From assembly GCA_019931245.1 (NCBI GenBank), contig JAINDL010000078.1, forward strand, positions 1 through 64,000: a DNA stretch of 64,000 nucleotides, written 5' to 3'. The position numbers and the translations under genes are program-made. Every line of letters starts with the position of its first letter. Positions within the stretch are counted from its first letter, which is position 1. Positions 24,349-33,644 of this stretch are shown piece by piece. Below the pieces are notes generated by a model that was not told where the DNA came from, did no database searches, and saw only the letters and a list, made by a program, of their open reading frames with translations. The stretch comes from Bryobacteraceae bacterium CoA2 C42 (GTDB lineage: Bacteria; Acidobacteriota; Terriglobia; Bryobacterales; Bryobacteraceae).

Positions 24349-24957
24349 CTAGCGGGTTTTGCCGTGGCCCGTCCAGCCGTTCTTATGCAGGTCGGGAAGT
24401 TTCAGTTTGCATTTGCCGGCCGGGATCTGGTCGGCCCGGAGAGCGGTGCCGGAGGTGGTGCCCTGAGCCATCGCGCCATCGGTCTTGGTGAACTGGTAGG
24501 TCTCTCCGGAGAGGGGCTGTCCGTCCTCGTCGACGATTTGAATTTCGATCCAGGTGAGTTCCGGCTCCTTGGCCGCCGGGGAGGTGGAGCCGCCGCTTTT
24601 GGCCTCGGCCGGGTGGCGGGCGCCGCCTTCGCCTTTGGCGGTGCTCCTGTCCCTGGCCGCCGGCGGCGCCGCGGGAGGGGCGGCGACCTCTGCGCCGCCG
24701 CGGTGGCCCAACAGCGGCATCGCCTCGGCCGTGTAATGCGTCCATCGCTTGGCTGCCAGACGCTTGTCGGCCTCTTCGAGCACTTTCCGGTCCGGGTACC
24801 GCAGCGCGGCTGCTCCCACTTCTGCGGCCAGCATCTGACGTAAGCTCCGCAGCGCGACCGCATCGAGCCGCTCGCGGGTCAGGTCTAAGGCGCCCCGGCG
24901 CGGCGGTTGGTTGCTGATGATAATGATGTTGCCGTCAAGGAGTAACCGGACGTTCAT
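24349..24957 (-). CDS. Protein with a T6SS-tip-associated Ig-like domain; first gene of the metalloprotease operon
   Basis: A 202-residue protein. Residues 1-85 are a helical domain (LDLTRERLDAVALRSLRQML). A Pro/Ala-rich linker follows (about 90-128). The C-terminal domain (about 135-195) reads TWIEIQIVDEDGQPLSGETY, ending IPAGKCKLKLPDL. This W-x-E-I-x-x-V-D-E-D-G-x-P-x-x-G-E-x-Y pattern is one I know from domains attached to VgrG and other type VI secretion effectors. ATG 24957 is preferred over GTG 25035 because a -10-like box lies 25 bases upstream of it. The stop lies 3 bases before the metalloprotease gene. Confidence 0.72.
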   Translation of the reverse strand: MNVRLLLDGNIIIISNQPPRRGALDLTRERLDAVALRSLRQMLAAEVGAAALRYPDRKVLEEADKRLAAKRWTHYTAEAMPLLGHRGGAEVAAPPAAPPAARDRSTAKGEGGARHPAEAKSGGSTSPAAKEPELTWIEIQIVDEDGQPLSGETYQFTKTDGAMAQGTTSGTALRADQIPAGKCKLKLPDLHKNGWTGHGKTR

Positions 24958-24981
24958 AGGCAGAAGGGCCTGAAGACTTCC

Positions 24982-24987
24982 ATTATA
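24982..24987 (-). promoter_or_regulatory. Possible -10 box of the metalloprotease operon
   Basis: On the minus strand this is TATAAT, 25 bases before the ATG at 24957. No good -35 box is visible 16-18 bases upstream. It lies in the 125-base gap shared with the divergent outer-membrane-like gene. Confidence 0.35.
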
Positions 24988-25082
24988 GGAGGCCGCTACT
25001 GACGCTACGCGAGTTCGGCAAATAAACTCCCTCACATCTTCCGGTATTGAAACTGGCCGGCCGGGTGCGCGAACCTTACTGT

Positions 25083-26387
25083 ATGGTCTTGGGGAAACGC
25101 GCGGCCTTGGTCGTGCTCGCGTGCGTAGGGCGGCTTGGCGGTGCGACGGGGCCGGACGGACCGGCCCAGGCTGAGGGCATCCAGTGGCGCCCGCTTCTGG
25201 AACAGTCGCTTTATTTTCTGGGCGTCCAGCATGGCTTCCGGCTGGCCACGGAAAAGGGTACGCGCGGCGGGTTCTCGGGTCCCTATCTGCGCAACGTCGC
25301 CAAAAGCATCGGCAGCCTACGGGGATGGTCCGATGGCGACGTCGCGCTCGTCAACTATGTCGGCCATCCGATGCAGGGCGCCGTGACCGGCTACATCTTT
25401 GCCCAGAACGATCCGCGGTACCGCCGGGTGCAGTTCGGCACTTCGCGCGCCTACTGGAAGGGCCGCCTGCGGGCCACGGCCTACTCGTTCGCCTACAGCA
25501 CGCAGTTCGAGATCGGCCCCATCAGCGAGGCGAGCATCGGCACGATTCAATCCCGTTGGCCGCAGCAGGGCCTCGTCGATCACGTGGTGACTCCGGTCAT
25601 CGGCCTCGGCTGGCAGGTTGCCGAGGACGCCGTCGACCGGCTGGTCATCCAAAAAATCGAGGACCGGATCGGGAACCGCTGGGTGCGCATGATGGTGCGC
25701 GGCTGGCTGAACCCTTCGCGCAGCATGGCCAATCTGATGCGCGGCGATACGCCCTGGCACCGCGACACGCGCCCTGGCATCCTGAGCTACCGCCGGGGGA
25801 TGTCCTATGTCGATAACACCGGCCGCAATGGCAACCCGCAAACGACCCCCGTGTTTGAGTTCACCTCCCGCGCGCAGGCGACCCTTCTGGACGGCGGCCA
25901 GTGCCCGGGGGGCGGGGCGCAGGGCGCCTACCGGCTGCACCCGAACTGGTACGCCGTCCTGGACGTCAGCGGCTGCAAGATGCTCGATCTGCCGAAGAAC
26001 GTCAGCTCGGACTCGCTGCAATACCTCGCCGGCCTGCAGTGGAAGGCTCGGCCGGAGGCGCGCTGGAAGCCGCACGTGCAGTTCCTTGTGGGTGGCAACA
26101 AGACTACGCGCGAGTTGATCGACCCGGTGAAAAAGAAGCTGGTCATCCGGCAGAATGATGGCACCGGGCAGACGGTTCCCTACGAACTGTTCGCCGTCCG
26201 CACCGACGCCAACGGCCTGGCGCTGGCTGCCGGCGGCGGCATTGACCTGAAGATCACCAATGCGTTGTCCTGGCGCGTGGCCGGGGTGGAGTACGTGCGC
26301 ACCTTTTCGCGGGAGCCTGAAAACGTCCGGTCGCAGGAGGGGCTCCGGGTCTCGATGGGCTTCGTCCTCACCATGGGAACATGGTGA
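25083..26387 (+). CDS. Outer-membrane-like beta-barrel protein
   Basis: A 434-residue protein. A signal peptide covers about residues 1-21 (MVLGKRAALVVLACVGRLGG). Then come RLATEKGTRGGFSGPYLRN and DVALVNYVGHPMQGAVTGYI, a pattern that may correspond to the DUF3943 group. The C-terminal half has alternating hydrophobic strands ending in LRVSMGFVLTMGTW, with the aromatic last residue typical of outer-membrane barrels. Function unknown. The next gene starts 3 bases after the stop. Confidence 0.75.
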   Translation: MVLGKRAALVVLACVGRLGGATGPDGPAQAEGIQWRPLLEQSLYFLGVQHGFRLATEKGTRGGFSGPYLRNVAKSIGSLRGWSDGDVALVNYVGHPMQGAVTGYIFAQNDPRYRRVQFGTSRAYWKGRLRATAYSFAYSTQFEIGPISEASIGTIQSRWPQQGLVDHVVTPVIGLGWQVAEDAVDRLVIQKIEDRIGNRWVRMMVRGWLNPSRSMANLMRGDTPWHRDTRPGILSYRRGMSYVDNTGRNGNPQTTPVFEFTSRAQATLLDGGQCPGGGAQGAYRLHPNWYAVLDVSGCKMLDLPKNVSSDSLQYLAGLQWKARPEARWKPHVQFLVGGNKTTRELIDPVKKKLVIRQNDGTGQTVPYELFAVRTDANGLALAAGGGIDLKITNALSWRVAGVEYVRTFSREPENVRSQEGLRVSMGFVLTMGTW

Positions 26388-26390
26388 AGG

Positions 26391-26765
26391 ATGTTTGACG
26401 CGATGCGCGCCGTCGTCCGCCGGATCCCGCCGGGCAAAGTGGCCACCTACGGTCAGGTGGCCGCTCTCGCCGGCCACCCGCGCGGCTCGCGGCAGGTGGC
26501 CTGGGCGCTGCGCCAGTTCGACGCCGGGCTGCCGTGGCACCGCGTCGTGGGCAAGGACGGTGCGCGCTATGGCAAGGTGCTGCTGCGCGGGGCCGCGGGC
26601 GTCGATCAGGTGCTGCGTCTTGAAACCGAAGGCGTCCGCCTTGAGGGTACGCGGATCCGCCTCGAGCACTACGGCTGGCAAGGACCGTTCTCTGTTACGC
26701 CAGAACGGAGCGAACCACGTTGCCGTGCACATCGGTCAGGCGGAAGTGGCGGCCCTGGAACTTGA
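26391..26765 (+). CDS. Alkyltransferase-like protein (MGMT-fold DNA repair factor)
   Basis: A 124-residue protein of the O6-alkylguanine alkyltransferase DNA-binding domain family. [17 protein letters not shown] is the DNA-recognition helix region. The active-site PCHRV of true alkyltransferases is PWHRVV here (residues 48-53), so Trp replaces the acceptor Cys. This defines the alkyltransferase-like (ATL/YbaZ) group, which flags alkylated bases for nucleotide excision repair. The natural domain ends near residue 100. The last 24 residues are a low-complexity tail that overlaps the convergent DUF1501 gene by 71 bases. Confidence 0.88.
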   Translation: MFDAMRAVVRRIPPGKVATYGQVAALAGHPRGSRQVAWALRQFDAGLPWHRVVGKDGARYGKVLLRGAAGVDQVLRLETEGVRLEGTRIRLEHYGWQGPFSVTPERSEPRCRAHRSGGSGGPGT

Positions 26766-28053
26766 ACGTCAGTTTGGTATGGTCGACGCCCAACTGGTGC
26801 AGGATGGTGGCGTGCAGATCGTGCACATGCACCGGATCTTTCACGATGTTGTAGGAGAAGTCGTCGGTCTCGCCGAAGCTCAGCCCCGGCTTCACGCCGC
26901 CGCCGGCCAGGAAGACGGTGAAGCAGCGCGGATGGTGGTCGCGCCCGTAGTCGTCGGCGGTCATCTTGCCTTGGCAGTAGACGGTGCGGCCGAACTCGCC
27001 GCCCCAGACCACCAGCGTATCTTCGAGCAGACCGCGCTCAGCGAGATCTTCAATCAGCCCGGCGGTGGGCTGGTCGACGTCGCGGCACTGGTTGACGATC
27101 TGCGCCGGCAGATGGTTGTGCTGGTCCCAGCCGCGGTGGAAGAGCTGAATGAAGCGGACGCCGCGTTCCGCGAGGCGCCGGGCGAGCAGGCAGTTGGCGG
27201 CGTAGGAGCCGGGCTTGCGGGACTCGGGCCCGTAGCGGGCGAAGACGTGGTCGGGCTCTTTCGACAGGTCGGTCAGTTCGGGTACCGAGGTCTGCATCCG
27301 GAACGCCATCTCGTACTGCGCGATGCGGGTGGCGATCTCCGGGTCGCCGGTTTCGTTCAGTTTGAACGTGTTCAGTTTGGCGAGGTCGTCGAGATAACCG
27401 CGCCGCGTGGCGGCCGTCACGCCTTCCGGGTTCTTGAGAAACAGCACGGGGTCTCCCTGTGAGCGGAACTTCACGCCCTGGTACTTGGTCGGTAGAAACC
27501 CGCTGCCCCAGAGCCGGTCATAAAGCGGCTGGTCGGCGATGTTGCCTGTGCCCTGCGAGATCATGACGACAAAAGCGGGCAGATCCTGATTCTCGCTGCC
27601 GAGGCCGTAGGAGATCCAGGAGCCGATCGACGGGCGGCCGGCAAGTTGGAAGCCGGTCTGGAAGAAGGTGACGGCCGGGTCGTGATTGATCGCTTCGGTG
27701 TGCAGCGACTTGATGAAGCAGAGCCGGTCGGCCACCTTGGCGATGTTGGGCAGCAGGTCGCTGACCCAGGCGCCGGACTGGCCCCGCTGCCGGAAGGCAA
27801 ACTGCGAAGGCACCAGCGGAAAGCTGGTCTGCGTGGCCGTCATGCCGGTCAGCCGCTGCCCTTGCCGGACGGAGTCCGGTAGTTCGACGCCGCGCATTTT
27901 GCTGAGGCCCGGCTTGTAGTCGAAGGTCTCAAGCTGCGACGGCGCGCCGGACTGAAACAGGTAGATCACCCGTTTGGCCTTCGGCGCAAAGTGCGTGGCG
28001 CCGCGGGCGAGCGTGGCCATGGCGGCGGCGGAGAGAAAGTCGCGGCGCTTCAT
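26695..28053 (-). CDS. DUF1501 protein (sulfatase-like, Tat-exported)
   Basis: A 452-residue protein. The N-terminus [19 protein letters not shown] is a twin-arginine-type signal. DUF1501 features follow: [46 protein letters not shown] and [16 protein letters not shown], then [20 protein letters not shown]. The family belongs to the alkaline phosphatase/sulfatase fold. It is nearly always next to DUF1549/DUF1553 proteins, as here (the start overlaps the upstream stop by 4 bases). Substrate unknown; a role in complex carbohydrate degradation is commonly proposed. Confidence 0.92.
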   Translation of the reverse strand: MKRRDFLSAAAMATLARGATHFAPKAKRVIYLFQSGAPSQLETFDYKPGLSKMRGVELPDSVRQGQRLTGMTATQTSFPLVPSQFAFRQRGQSGAWVSDLLPNIAKVADRLCFIKSLHTEAINHDPAVTFFQTGFQLAGRPSIGSWISYGLGSENQDLPAFVVMISQGTGNIADQPLYDRLWGSGFLPTKYQGVKFRSQGDPVLFLKNPEGVTAATRRGYLDDLAKLNTFKLNETGDPEIATRIAQYEMAFRMQTSVPELTDLSKEPDHVFARYGPESRKPGSYAANCLLARRLAERGVRFIQLFHRGWDQHNHLPAQIVNQCRDVDQPTAGLIEDLAERGLLEDTLVVWGGEFGRTVYCQGKMTADDYGRDHHPRCFTVFLAGGGVKPGLSFGETDDFSYNIVKDPVHVHDLHATILHQLGVDHTKLTFKFQGRHFRLTDVHGNVVRSVLA

Positions 28054-30791
28054 TCTTTGGTAATTCCTTCGTCGAGGTTCAGCAGCAGGCTGGCTACCAG
28101 GGTATGGGCGGCGAGGTCGGCCACCGGCAGTTCGGTGTTCCGGCGGGAGTCGCCGTGGGCGAGCAGGTTGCGGGCGGCCAACTCATCTTTTTCGTAGGTG
28201 GCGCGGTGGCGTTCGAGGGCGCTGAGCAGTACGGTGAGTTCGTCGCCCGTGGCGGCGCGGCCGGTGACGAGCCGGAAGCCGTAGGCGAGGCCGGCCGGGT
28301 TGGTCATGATCTTCTCGGCCAGCCGGCGCGAGGCTTCAAGGAACGTCACATCGTTCATCAGGTTTAGCGCCTGCAGCGGTGTGTTCGTCCGCGACTCGCG
28401 CACCGTGCAGGTTTCGCGGCCCGCGGCGTCGAAGTTGGCCATCGTCGGCGGCGGCGCCGTGCGTTTCCAGAACGTGTAGATGCTGCGCCGGTAGAGCGCT
28501 TCGCCCGAGTCGGGCACGTAGTCGGCCCCGCCCGATAGCTCTTTCCATAATCCGGCCGGCTGATACGGCTTCACCGACGGCCCGCCGACCCTTTCCACCA
28601 GCAGCCCGGACAGATACAGCGCCTGATCGCGCACCGCCCCGGCGTCGAGCCGCAGCCGCGGACCGCGCGCGAGCAGCCGGTTCTCCGGGTCGCGCGCGAG
28701 CAACTCCGGGGTGACCCGCGAGGATTGCCGATAGGTCTCCGACAGCAGGATCGTCTTCAGCAGGTGCTTGACGTTCCAGCCCGAGTCGATGAACTCAACA
28801 GCCAGCCAGTCGAGCAGCTCCGGGTTGGCCGGCCACTCGCCCTGCGCGCCGAAATCCTCGGCCGTCTTGACGAGGCCCACGCCGAATAGCGACTGCCAGA
28901 AGCGGTTGACGGTGACGCGGGCGGTGAGCGGGTTTTCGCGCGAGACGAGCCAGCGGGCCAGTTCATGGCGGTTCGTAATCGGCTTTCCCGTAAAGATCGC
29001 CGGCGCCCCGGGGGCGACCTTTTCGCCGGGCCGGTCGTAGGCGCCGCGGATGAGGACGTGGGCGTCGAGCGGCTTGCCGGTTTCCCGCATCACCATCACG
29101 GTGGGGACCGTGTCGAGGAAGGCGTCGCGTTCGCGCCGCAGGCGGACGACCTCGGCCCACGCCTTGGCGTCGGTGGTTTCAAGGAACTGACGGCGCGCCG
29201 CCTCCGGCCCCGCGGCCGTACCGGCGAGGAAAGCGATCTCGAGCGGGGGCAGGGCGCGGGCGAAGATCTTTACCTCGGGAGCGTTCAGCGTAAACGGCTC
29301 TTTGACGAGGAAGTCCTGGTTGAGTTCATCGACGATCACGCGCAGTTTTTCCGGCTGGCCGTCGATGTAGACCTTGATGCCGGCGGCGAGCTTCGAGCCG
29401 TCGTAGGTGAAGGCGACGTGGTAGCTCTGGCCGGGGGTGAGCGTCCGTTCGGTTTCGACGCGCAGGGCATCGTCGAGCCAGCGCATGACGAGGTTCACCT
29501 GCAGCCGACCGTCTTTGAGGTTGAACCGCAGGCCGGCCGATTCGGCCTCCGGCAGCGCCTTCGAGACGATGTTGGCCGTGGCGGCCGGGGGCGTGAACCG
29601 AGCGGCGATGGTGAAGCGGGCGGTGTAGTGCGGGGTATACTTTTCGGGCGCGGTGAGGTCGAACGTTGGCTTCCAGGTGAGCGGGCCTTTGGCCGCGCCG
29701 GGCCGCAGGCGGGCTTCGGCGGCGGCCAGCGCGGCTTCGAGTTCGGCGAGTTTGGCCTGCTGCGGTTCGGTCGGGGCGTGAAGGAACGGGGGCGTATTGC
29801 CAAATTTGAAGTAGCGGCCGCGCTCGCCGATGTTATGGAAGAAGGCGAACAGCTGATAGAACTCTTTCTGCGTAAAGGGGTCGTACTTATGGTTGTGGCA
29901 GCGGGCGCAGCCGATGGTGGAACCCAGAAACACGGTCGACATGGTCTCCACGCGGTCGGCGGCGTACTCGGCCAGGTACTCCTCGGCCACGATGCCGCCT
30001 TCGCCGTTGCCGCGATGGTTGCGTTGAAAGCCGGTCGCGATCTTCTGGTCGAGCGTGGCGTTGGGCAGCAGGTCGCCGGCCATCTGTTCGATGACGAACT
30101 GGTCAAACGGCTTGTTGGTCCGGAAGGCGTTCAGCACCCAGTCGCGCCAGCGCCACATCTCCCGTTCGCCGTCGGTCTGATAGCCGTTCGAATCGGCGTA
30201 GCGGGCCGCGTCGAGCCACTTGGCGGTCATGCGTTCGGCGTAGCGGGAGGTGGCAAGCATCCGGTCGACGGCCTGTTCGTAGCTCATGCCATCGTACTCG
30301 CCGGGCAGCGGCGGCAGACCGGTCAGGTCGAGCGCGGCGCGGCGGAGGAGGGTTTCGCGGGAGGCCTGCGGGGCAGGGGAGAGTCCCGCCTTGACGAGGC
30401 GGGCGCGGACGAGCGAATCGATCGTTTGCCCGGTGGCGCGCTGGGGCGGCAGATAGGCCCAATGCTTCTGCCAGGGGGCGCCGGCCTCCACCCAACGGTT
30501 CAGCAGCGCCACTTCGGCCGTCGACAGGCTCGCGCCCGTGTGCAACGGCGGCATCCGCTTGGCCTTGTTCGTCGTCACGATGCGCTCGGCGATCGTCTGC
30601 CGGGCCGCGGCCACCGGTTCCGGTTGGTCCAGCCGCAGTTTGATGCCCTTTGAGGCCGCATCGGAGCCGTGACAGGTCCAGCATCGATCCGACAGAATCG
30701 GACGGATGTCGCGGTTGAATTCGATCGGTTGCGCCCCCAGGGACACAACGCCGGCAAGAAGAATAACGAAACGCATGCTGCTTGCCGACAT
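28050..30791 (-). CDS. Planctomycete-type cytochrome C, DUF1549, LamG-like and DUF1553 protein
   Basis: A 913-residue secreted protein. After the signal peptide comes a PSCyt1-type domain with CWTCH (C37, C40, H41), then DUF1549 (about 125-330, with [19 protein letters not shown] and a second heme-type [12 protein letters not shown]). A concanavalin/LamG-like insert follows at about 380-520 ([20 protein letters not shown]). DUF1553 (about 605-870) contains [19 protein letters not shown] and [15 protein letters not shown]. The ATG at 30791 is used; the ATG at 30776 (MRFVILLAG) would also leave a signal peptide. Probably periplasmic and co-expressed with the DUF1501 protein. Confidence 0.92.
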   Translation of the reverse strand: MSASSMRFVILLAGVVSLGAQPIEFNRDIRPILSDRCWTCHGSDAASKGIKLRLDQPEPVAAARQTIAERIVTTNKAKRMPPLHTGASLSTAEVALLNRWVEAGAPWQKHWAYLPPQRATGQTIDSLVRARLVKAGLSPAPQASRETLLRRAALDLTGLPPLPGEYDGMSYEQAVDRMLATSRYAERMTAKWLDAARYADSNGYQTDGEREMWRWRDWVLNAFRTNKPFDQFVIEQMAGDLLPNATLDQKIATGFQRNHRGNGEGGIVAEEYLAEYAADRVETMSTVFLGSTIGCARCHNHKYDPFTQKEFYQLFAFFHNIGERGRYFKFGNTPPFLHAPTEPQQAKLAELEAALAAAEARLRPGAAKGPLTWKPTFDLTAPEKYTPHYTARFTIAARFTPPAATANIVSKALPEAESAGLRFNLKDGRLQVNLVMRWLDDALRVETERTLTPGQSYHVAFTYDGSKLAAGIKVYIDGQPEKLRVIVDELNQDFLVKEPFTLNAPEVKIFARALPPLEIAFLAGTAAGPEAARRQFLETTDAKAWAEVVRLRRERDAFLDTVPTVMVMRETGKPLDAHVLIRGAYDRPGEKVAPGAPAIFTGKPITNRHELARWLVSRENPLTARVTVNRFWQSLFGVGLVKTAEDFGAQGEWPANPELLDWLAVEFIDSGWNVKHLLKTILLSETYRQSSRVTPELLARDPENRLLARGPRLRLDAGAVRDQALYLSGLLVERVGGPSVKPYQPAGLWKELSGGADYVPDSGEALYRRSIYTFWKRTAPPPTMANFDAAGRETCTVRESRTNTPLQALNLMNDVTFLEASRRLAEKIMTNPAGLAYGFRLVTGRAATGDELTVLLSALERHRATYEKDELAARNLLAHGDSRRNTELPVADLAAHTLVASLLLNLDEGITKE

Positions 30792-30831
30792 TATGTCGCA
30801 AGCAGCACGCTAATGCATCCGGGAAGGCTGC

Positions 30832-31698
30832 CTACGCCGCTCTCCGCTCCATCGCCGACGGGGTATCCACATGCGCCACCTTCACGTTCCGCGCAATGCC
30901 CAGCTTTTCGAGGAGCCGAATCTGCAGCCACGTCTGGTCGTATTCGTACCAGGCCAGCCCATGCCGCGCCGAGTTCGGATGCGCATGGTGATTGTTGTGC
31001 CATCCCTCGCCAAAGGTCAGAATCGCTACCCACCAGTTGTTGCGCGAGTCGTCGCGGATGTTGAACCGCCGCCCGCCCCACAGATGGCTGGCCGAGTTCA
31101 CGAGCCACGTCGAGTGCAGCCCCAGCACGACGCGCACGCACGTCGCCCACAGGAACATCGACAGGCCGCCCCACAGGTAAAGAATCGCCGAAAGTACGAT
31201 GATCGGCACCCAGTGATAGGTGTTCAGCCACAGGTAGAACTTATCCTTGGCCAGGTCCGGGGTGTACTTCATCATCGCCTGCGTCTGGTTGTGCTTGGCC
31301 TCGCCAAACAGAATCCAGCCCATATGCGACCACCACTTGCCGTGGCGCGGCGTATGCGGGTCGCCGTCGAGGTCGGAGTGCTGATGGTGAATCCGGTGCG
31401 TCGCCACCCAGAAGATCGGTCCGCCTTCCATCGTCAGCGTGCCGCAAAGCGCAAAGAAATGCTCGAGCCACTTGGGCACCACATAGGCCCGGTGCGTGTG
31501 CAGGCGATGGTACCCCATGCCGATGCCCCAGCCGATCGTGATCCAGTACAGCACGGCGGCGACGATCACCGAACGCCATTCAAAGAAAAACGGAGCGGCC
31601 AGCGCGCCCACATGGAAGATTCCGAAAAAGGTGGTCGTTACCCAGTTCACCGTCTCGTACTGGTTGGCCGGGCGGCCGCCGGCAACTTCGATACTCAT
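30832..31698 (-). CDS. Acyl-CoA/acyl-lipid delta-9-type fatty acid desaturase
   Basis: A 288-residue membrane di-iron desaturase. All three histidine boxes are present: HRLHTH (64-69), HRIHHQH (101-107) and HNNHH (234-238). Hydrophobic pairs lie at about 25-65 and 163-200. This arrangement is that of stearoyl-CoA-desaturase-like enzymes, which place a cis double bond in saturated acyl chains and so adjust membrane fluidity. No ferredoxin or reductase gene is adjacent. It is encoded alone, convergent to nothing and 72 bases from the divergent isomerase-like gene. Confidence 0.92.
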   Translation of the reverse strand: MSIEVAGGRPANQYETVNWVTTTFFGIFHVGALAAPFFFEWRSVIVAAVLYWITIGWGIGMGYHRLHTHRAYVVPKWLEHFFALCGTLTMEGGPIFWVATHRIHHQHSDLDGDPHTPRHGKWWSHMGWILFGEAKHNQTQAMMKYTPDLAKDKFYLWLNTYHWVPIIVLSAILYLWGGLSMFLWATCVRVVLGLHSTWLVNSASHLWGGRRFNIRDDSRNNWWVAILTFGEGWHNNHHAHPNSARHGLAWYEYDQTWLQIRLLEKLGIARNVKVAHVDTPSAMERRAA

Positions 31699-31770
31699 AA
31701 CGCAACACTCGTCATAGATGAAAGATTCCTCTTACTGTAGCAGGCGCTCCGGGAACGGTTATCCTGAGTT

Positions 31771-32682
31771 ATGCCACTTTCGCGACGTGCACTCCTGGCC
31801 GCCGGCCCGCTAGCTTCTCTATCGGCTGCTCCGGCGCAAATCGCCAGTCCCAACCGGCGGCAGCCTCTCGCTGTTTCCACCTATTCATTCTGGCATTTCC
31901 GGACAGAACGGTACAGTATCGAGAAGGTCATCCAACATGCTGCAGACATTGGGTTTGATGGCGTTGAGATCCTCCACCGGCAGATGGCGGACGAGTCCCC
32001 GGCCTACGTCACCCGATTGAAAAGATTGGCCTTTGAGCGCGGTCTCGCCCTGCCGATGCTCTCCATTCACCAGGACTTCGTCTTCCCGGAGCAGGCCGAT
32101 CGCGACAAAAATATTACACACACCGTCAAGTGTGTTGAACTGGCCGCCCGCCTCGGCATCCCTTGCGTCCGCCTCAACTCCGGCCGCTGGAAGACCATCA
32201 AATCCTTCGACGATCTGATGAAAGTCAAGGGCGACGAGCCGGCCCTGCCCGGCTTCAACGAACAGAACGCCATCGACTGGTGCATCGATTCCATCCGCAA
32301 GTGCCTGCCCGTTTGCGAGCGCGAGGGCATCACGCTGGCGCTCGAAAACCACTGGGGTCTCACCACCAACATCGATACCCTGCTCAAAATCCACGCGGCC
32401 GTCAACTCGCCCTGGCTCGGCATCAACCTCGACACCGGCAACTACCCCGGCGAACCCTACCCCGGCATCGCCAAACTGGCTCCGAAAGCCACGATCGTGC
32501 AGGCCAAGACCTACTACGGCGGCGGCGAATGGTATACGCTCGACCTCGACTACCAGCGCATCGCCGGCATCCTGAAACAGGCCGGCTTCAAAGGGTGGGT
32601 GTCGCTCGAGATGGAAGGCAAGGCCGACCCGCTCGGCGCCGTGCAGAAGAGCTACGACCAGCTGCGCGCCGCCTTCGCGTAA
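31771..32682 (+). CDS. Sugar phosphate isomerase/epimerase-like TIM-barrel protein, exported
   Basis: A 303-residue protein. MPLSRRALLAAGPLASL resembles a twin-arginine signal. The rest is an AP-endonuclease-2/xylose-isomerase-like barrel: IGFDGVEILHR, GIPCVRLNSGRW, GITLALENHWG with a metal-ligand Glu, LGINLDTGNY, TIVQAKTYYGGG and GWVSLEMEG with a second metal-ligand Glu. Such exported members are common in Acidobacteria and Planctomycetes and are thought to act on sugars. The substrate cannot be told. Confidence 0.87.
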   Translation: MPLSRRALLAAGPLASLSAAPAQIASPNRRQPLAVSTYSFWHFRTERYSIEKVIQHAADIGFDGVEILHRQMADESPAYVTRLKRLAFERGLALPMLSIHQDFVFPEQADRDKNITHTVKCVELAARLGIPCVRLNSGRWKTIKSFDDLMKVKGDEPALPGFNEQNAIDWCIDSIRKCLPVCEREGITLALENHWGLTTNIDTLLKIHAAVNSPWLGINLDTGNYPGEPYPGIAKLAPKATIVQAKTYYGGGEWYTLDLDYQRIAGILKQAGFKGWVSLEMEGKADPLGAVQKSYDQLRAAFA

Positions 32683-32683
32683 A

Positions 32684-33640
32684 CTAACGCGGCGGCGGCG
32701 GGGGCGGCGGCGCCGCGCCCTCCCCGCGCCGCATCGCCTCGAAGACCCCCATCGCCGACCCGATCATCCCCGCGATATCGGCCACGTTCGCCGGCACGAT
32801 CATTGTGTTTGATGCTTGCGCCAGCTTGCCGAAGCTGGTCACATACTGTTCGGCCACCCGCAGTTGGACCGCCTCGCGTCCGCCCGGGTCCTGAATCGCC
32901 ATGCCCACTTGCCGCAGGCTCTTCGCCGTTGCCTCGGCCACGGTCGTGATCGCGGTCGCCTCGCCCTCGGCTTCGTTAATCTGCCGCTGCTTGAATGCCT
33001 CGGACGCCTTGATCACCTTCTGCTTCTCGCCCTCGGCCAGGTTCACGGCCGAGTCCCGCACGCCTTCCGACGTCAGAATCGCGGCCCGTTTCTCCCGCTC
33101 GGCGCGCATCTGTTTCTCCATCGCCGAAAGAATGTCCTTGGGTGGGGTGATATTTTTGATCTCGTAGCGCAGCACCTTCACGCCCCAGGGTTCGGAGGCC
33201 TTATCGAGTTCGCTCACGACGGCCACGTTGATGTTGGTCCGCTCTTCGAAGGTGCGGTCGAGCTCAATCTTGCCTACCTCACTCCGCAGCGTCGTCTGCG
33301 CCAGTTGGGTGATGGCGAAAAGATAGTCGGAGATGCCGTAGGAGGCGCGTTCGGCGTTGAGAACCTTCAGATACAACACCCCGTCGACGGCCACCTGTAC
33401 GTTGTCCCGCGTAATGCACACCTGCTCCGGGATATCGATCGACTGCTCTTTTAAGGAGTGCTTGTAGCGGATCACGTCGAGAAACGGAATCAGAATATGG
33501 AACCCCGCGTTTAACGTGCCGCTGTAGGCCCCCAGCCGCTCGACGACAAACGCGCTCTGCTGCGGCACCACGATCGCCGTCTTGGCCACTACGATCAGAA
33601 ACAGCAGGAGAACAAACCCCAGGACAATCAGTTCCGGCAT
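32684..33640 (-). CDS. SPFH/Band 7 (QmcA/stomatin-like) membrane protein
   Basis: A 318-residue protein. Residues 1-24 are a membrane anchor. The SPFH domain (about 25-190) has VVPQQSAFVVERLGAYSGTL and ITRDNVQVAVDGVLYLKV, and a helical region follows (about 190-255, KQRQINEAEGEATAITTVAE). The C-terminus ends in a run of prolines. SPFH proteins form large oligomeric cages in membrane microdomains and are often paired with NfeD proteins, as here. A GGAGGAG ribosome-binding site stands before ATG 33640. Confidence 0.92.
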   Translation of the reverse strand: MPELIVLGFVLLLFLIVVAKTAIVVPQQSAFVVERLGAYSGTLNAGFHILIPFLDVIRYKHSLKEQSIDIPEQVCITRDNVQVAVDGVLYLKVLNAERASYGISDYLFAITQLAQTTLRSEVGKIELDRTFEERTNINVAVVSELDKASEPWGVKVLRYEIKNITPPKDILSAMEKQMRAEREKRAAILTSEGVRDSAVNLAEGEKQKVIKASEAFKQRQINEAEGEATAITTVAEATAKSLRQVGMAIQDPGGREAVQLRVAEQYVTSFGKLAQASNTMIVPANVADIAGMIGSAMGVFEAMRRGEGAAPPPPPPPR

Positions 33641-33644
33641 CCAC

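Noticed and set aside
22063-24843. A 926-codon plus-strand reading frame opposite the metalloprotease
   Set aside because: The translation is Gly/Val/Ala-rich with no recognisable motif. The minus-strand frame contains HEMGH, CIM and OmpA motifs.
25047-25082. A longer start for the outer-membrane-like protein
   Set aside because: The extra residues are charged and would spoil the signal peptide that begins at ATG 25083.
28965-30653. A 562-codon plus-strand frame opposite the DUF1549 protein
   Set aside because: Gly/Val/Arg-rich and motif-free; the minus strand encodes heme-binding and DUF1553 motifs.
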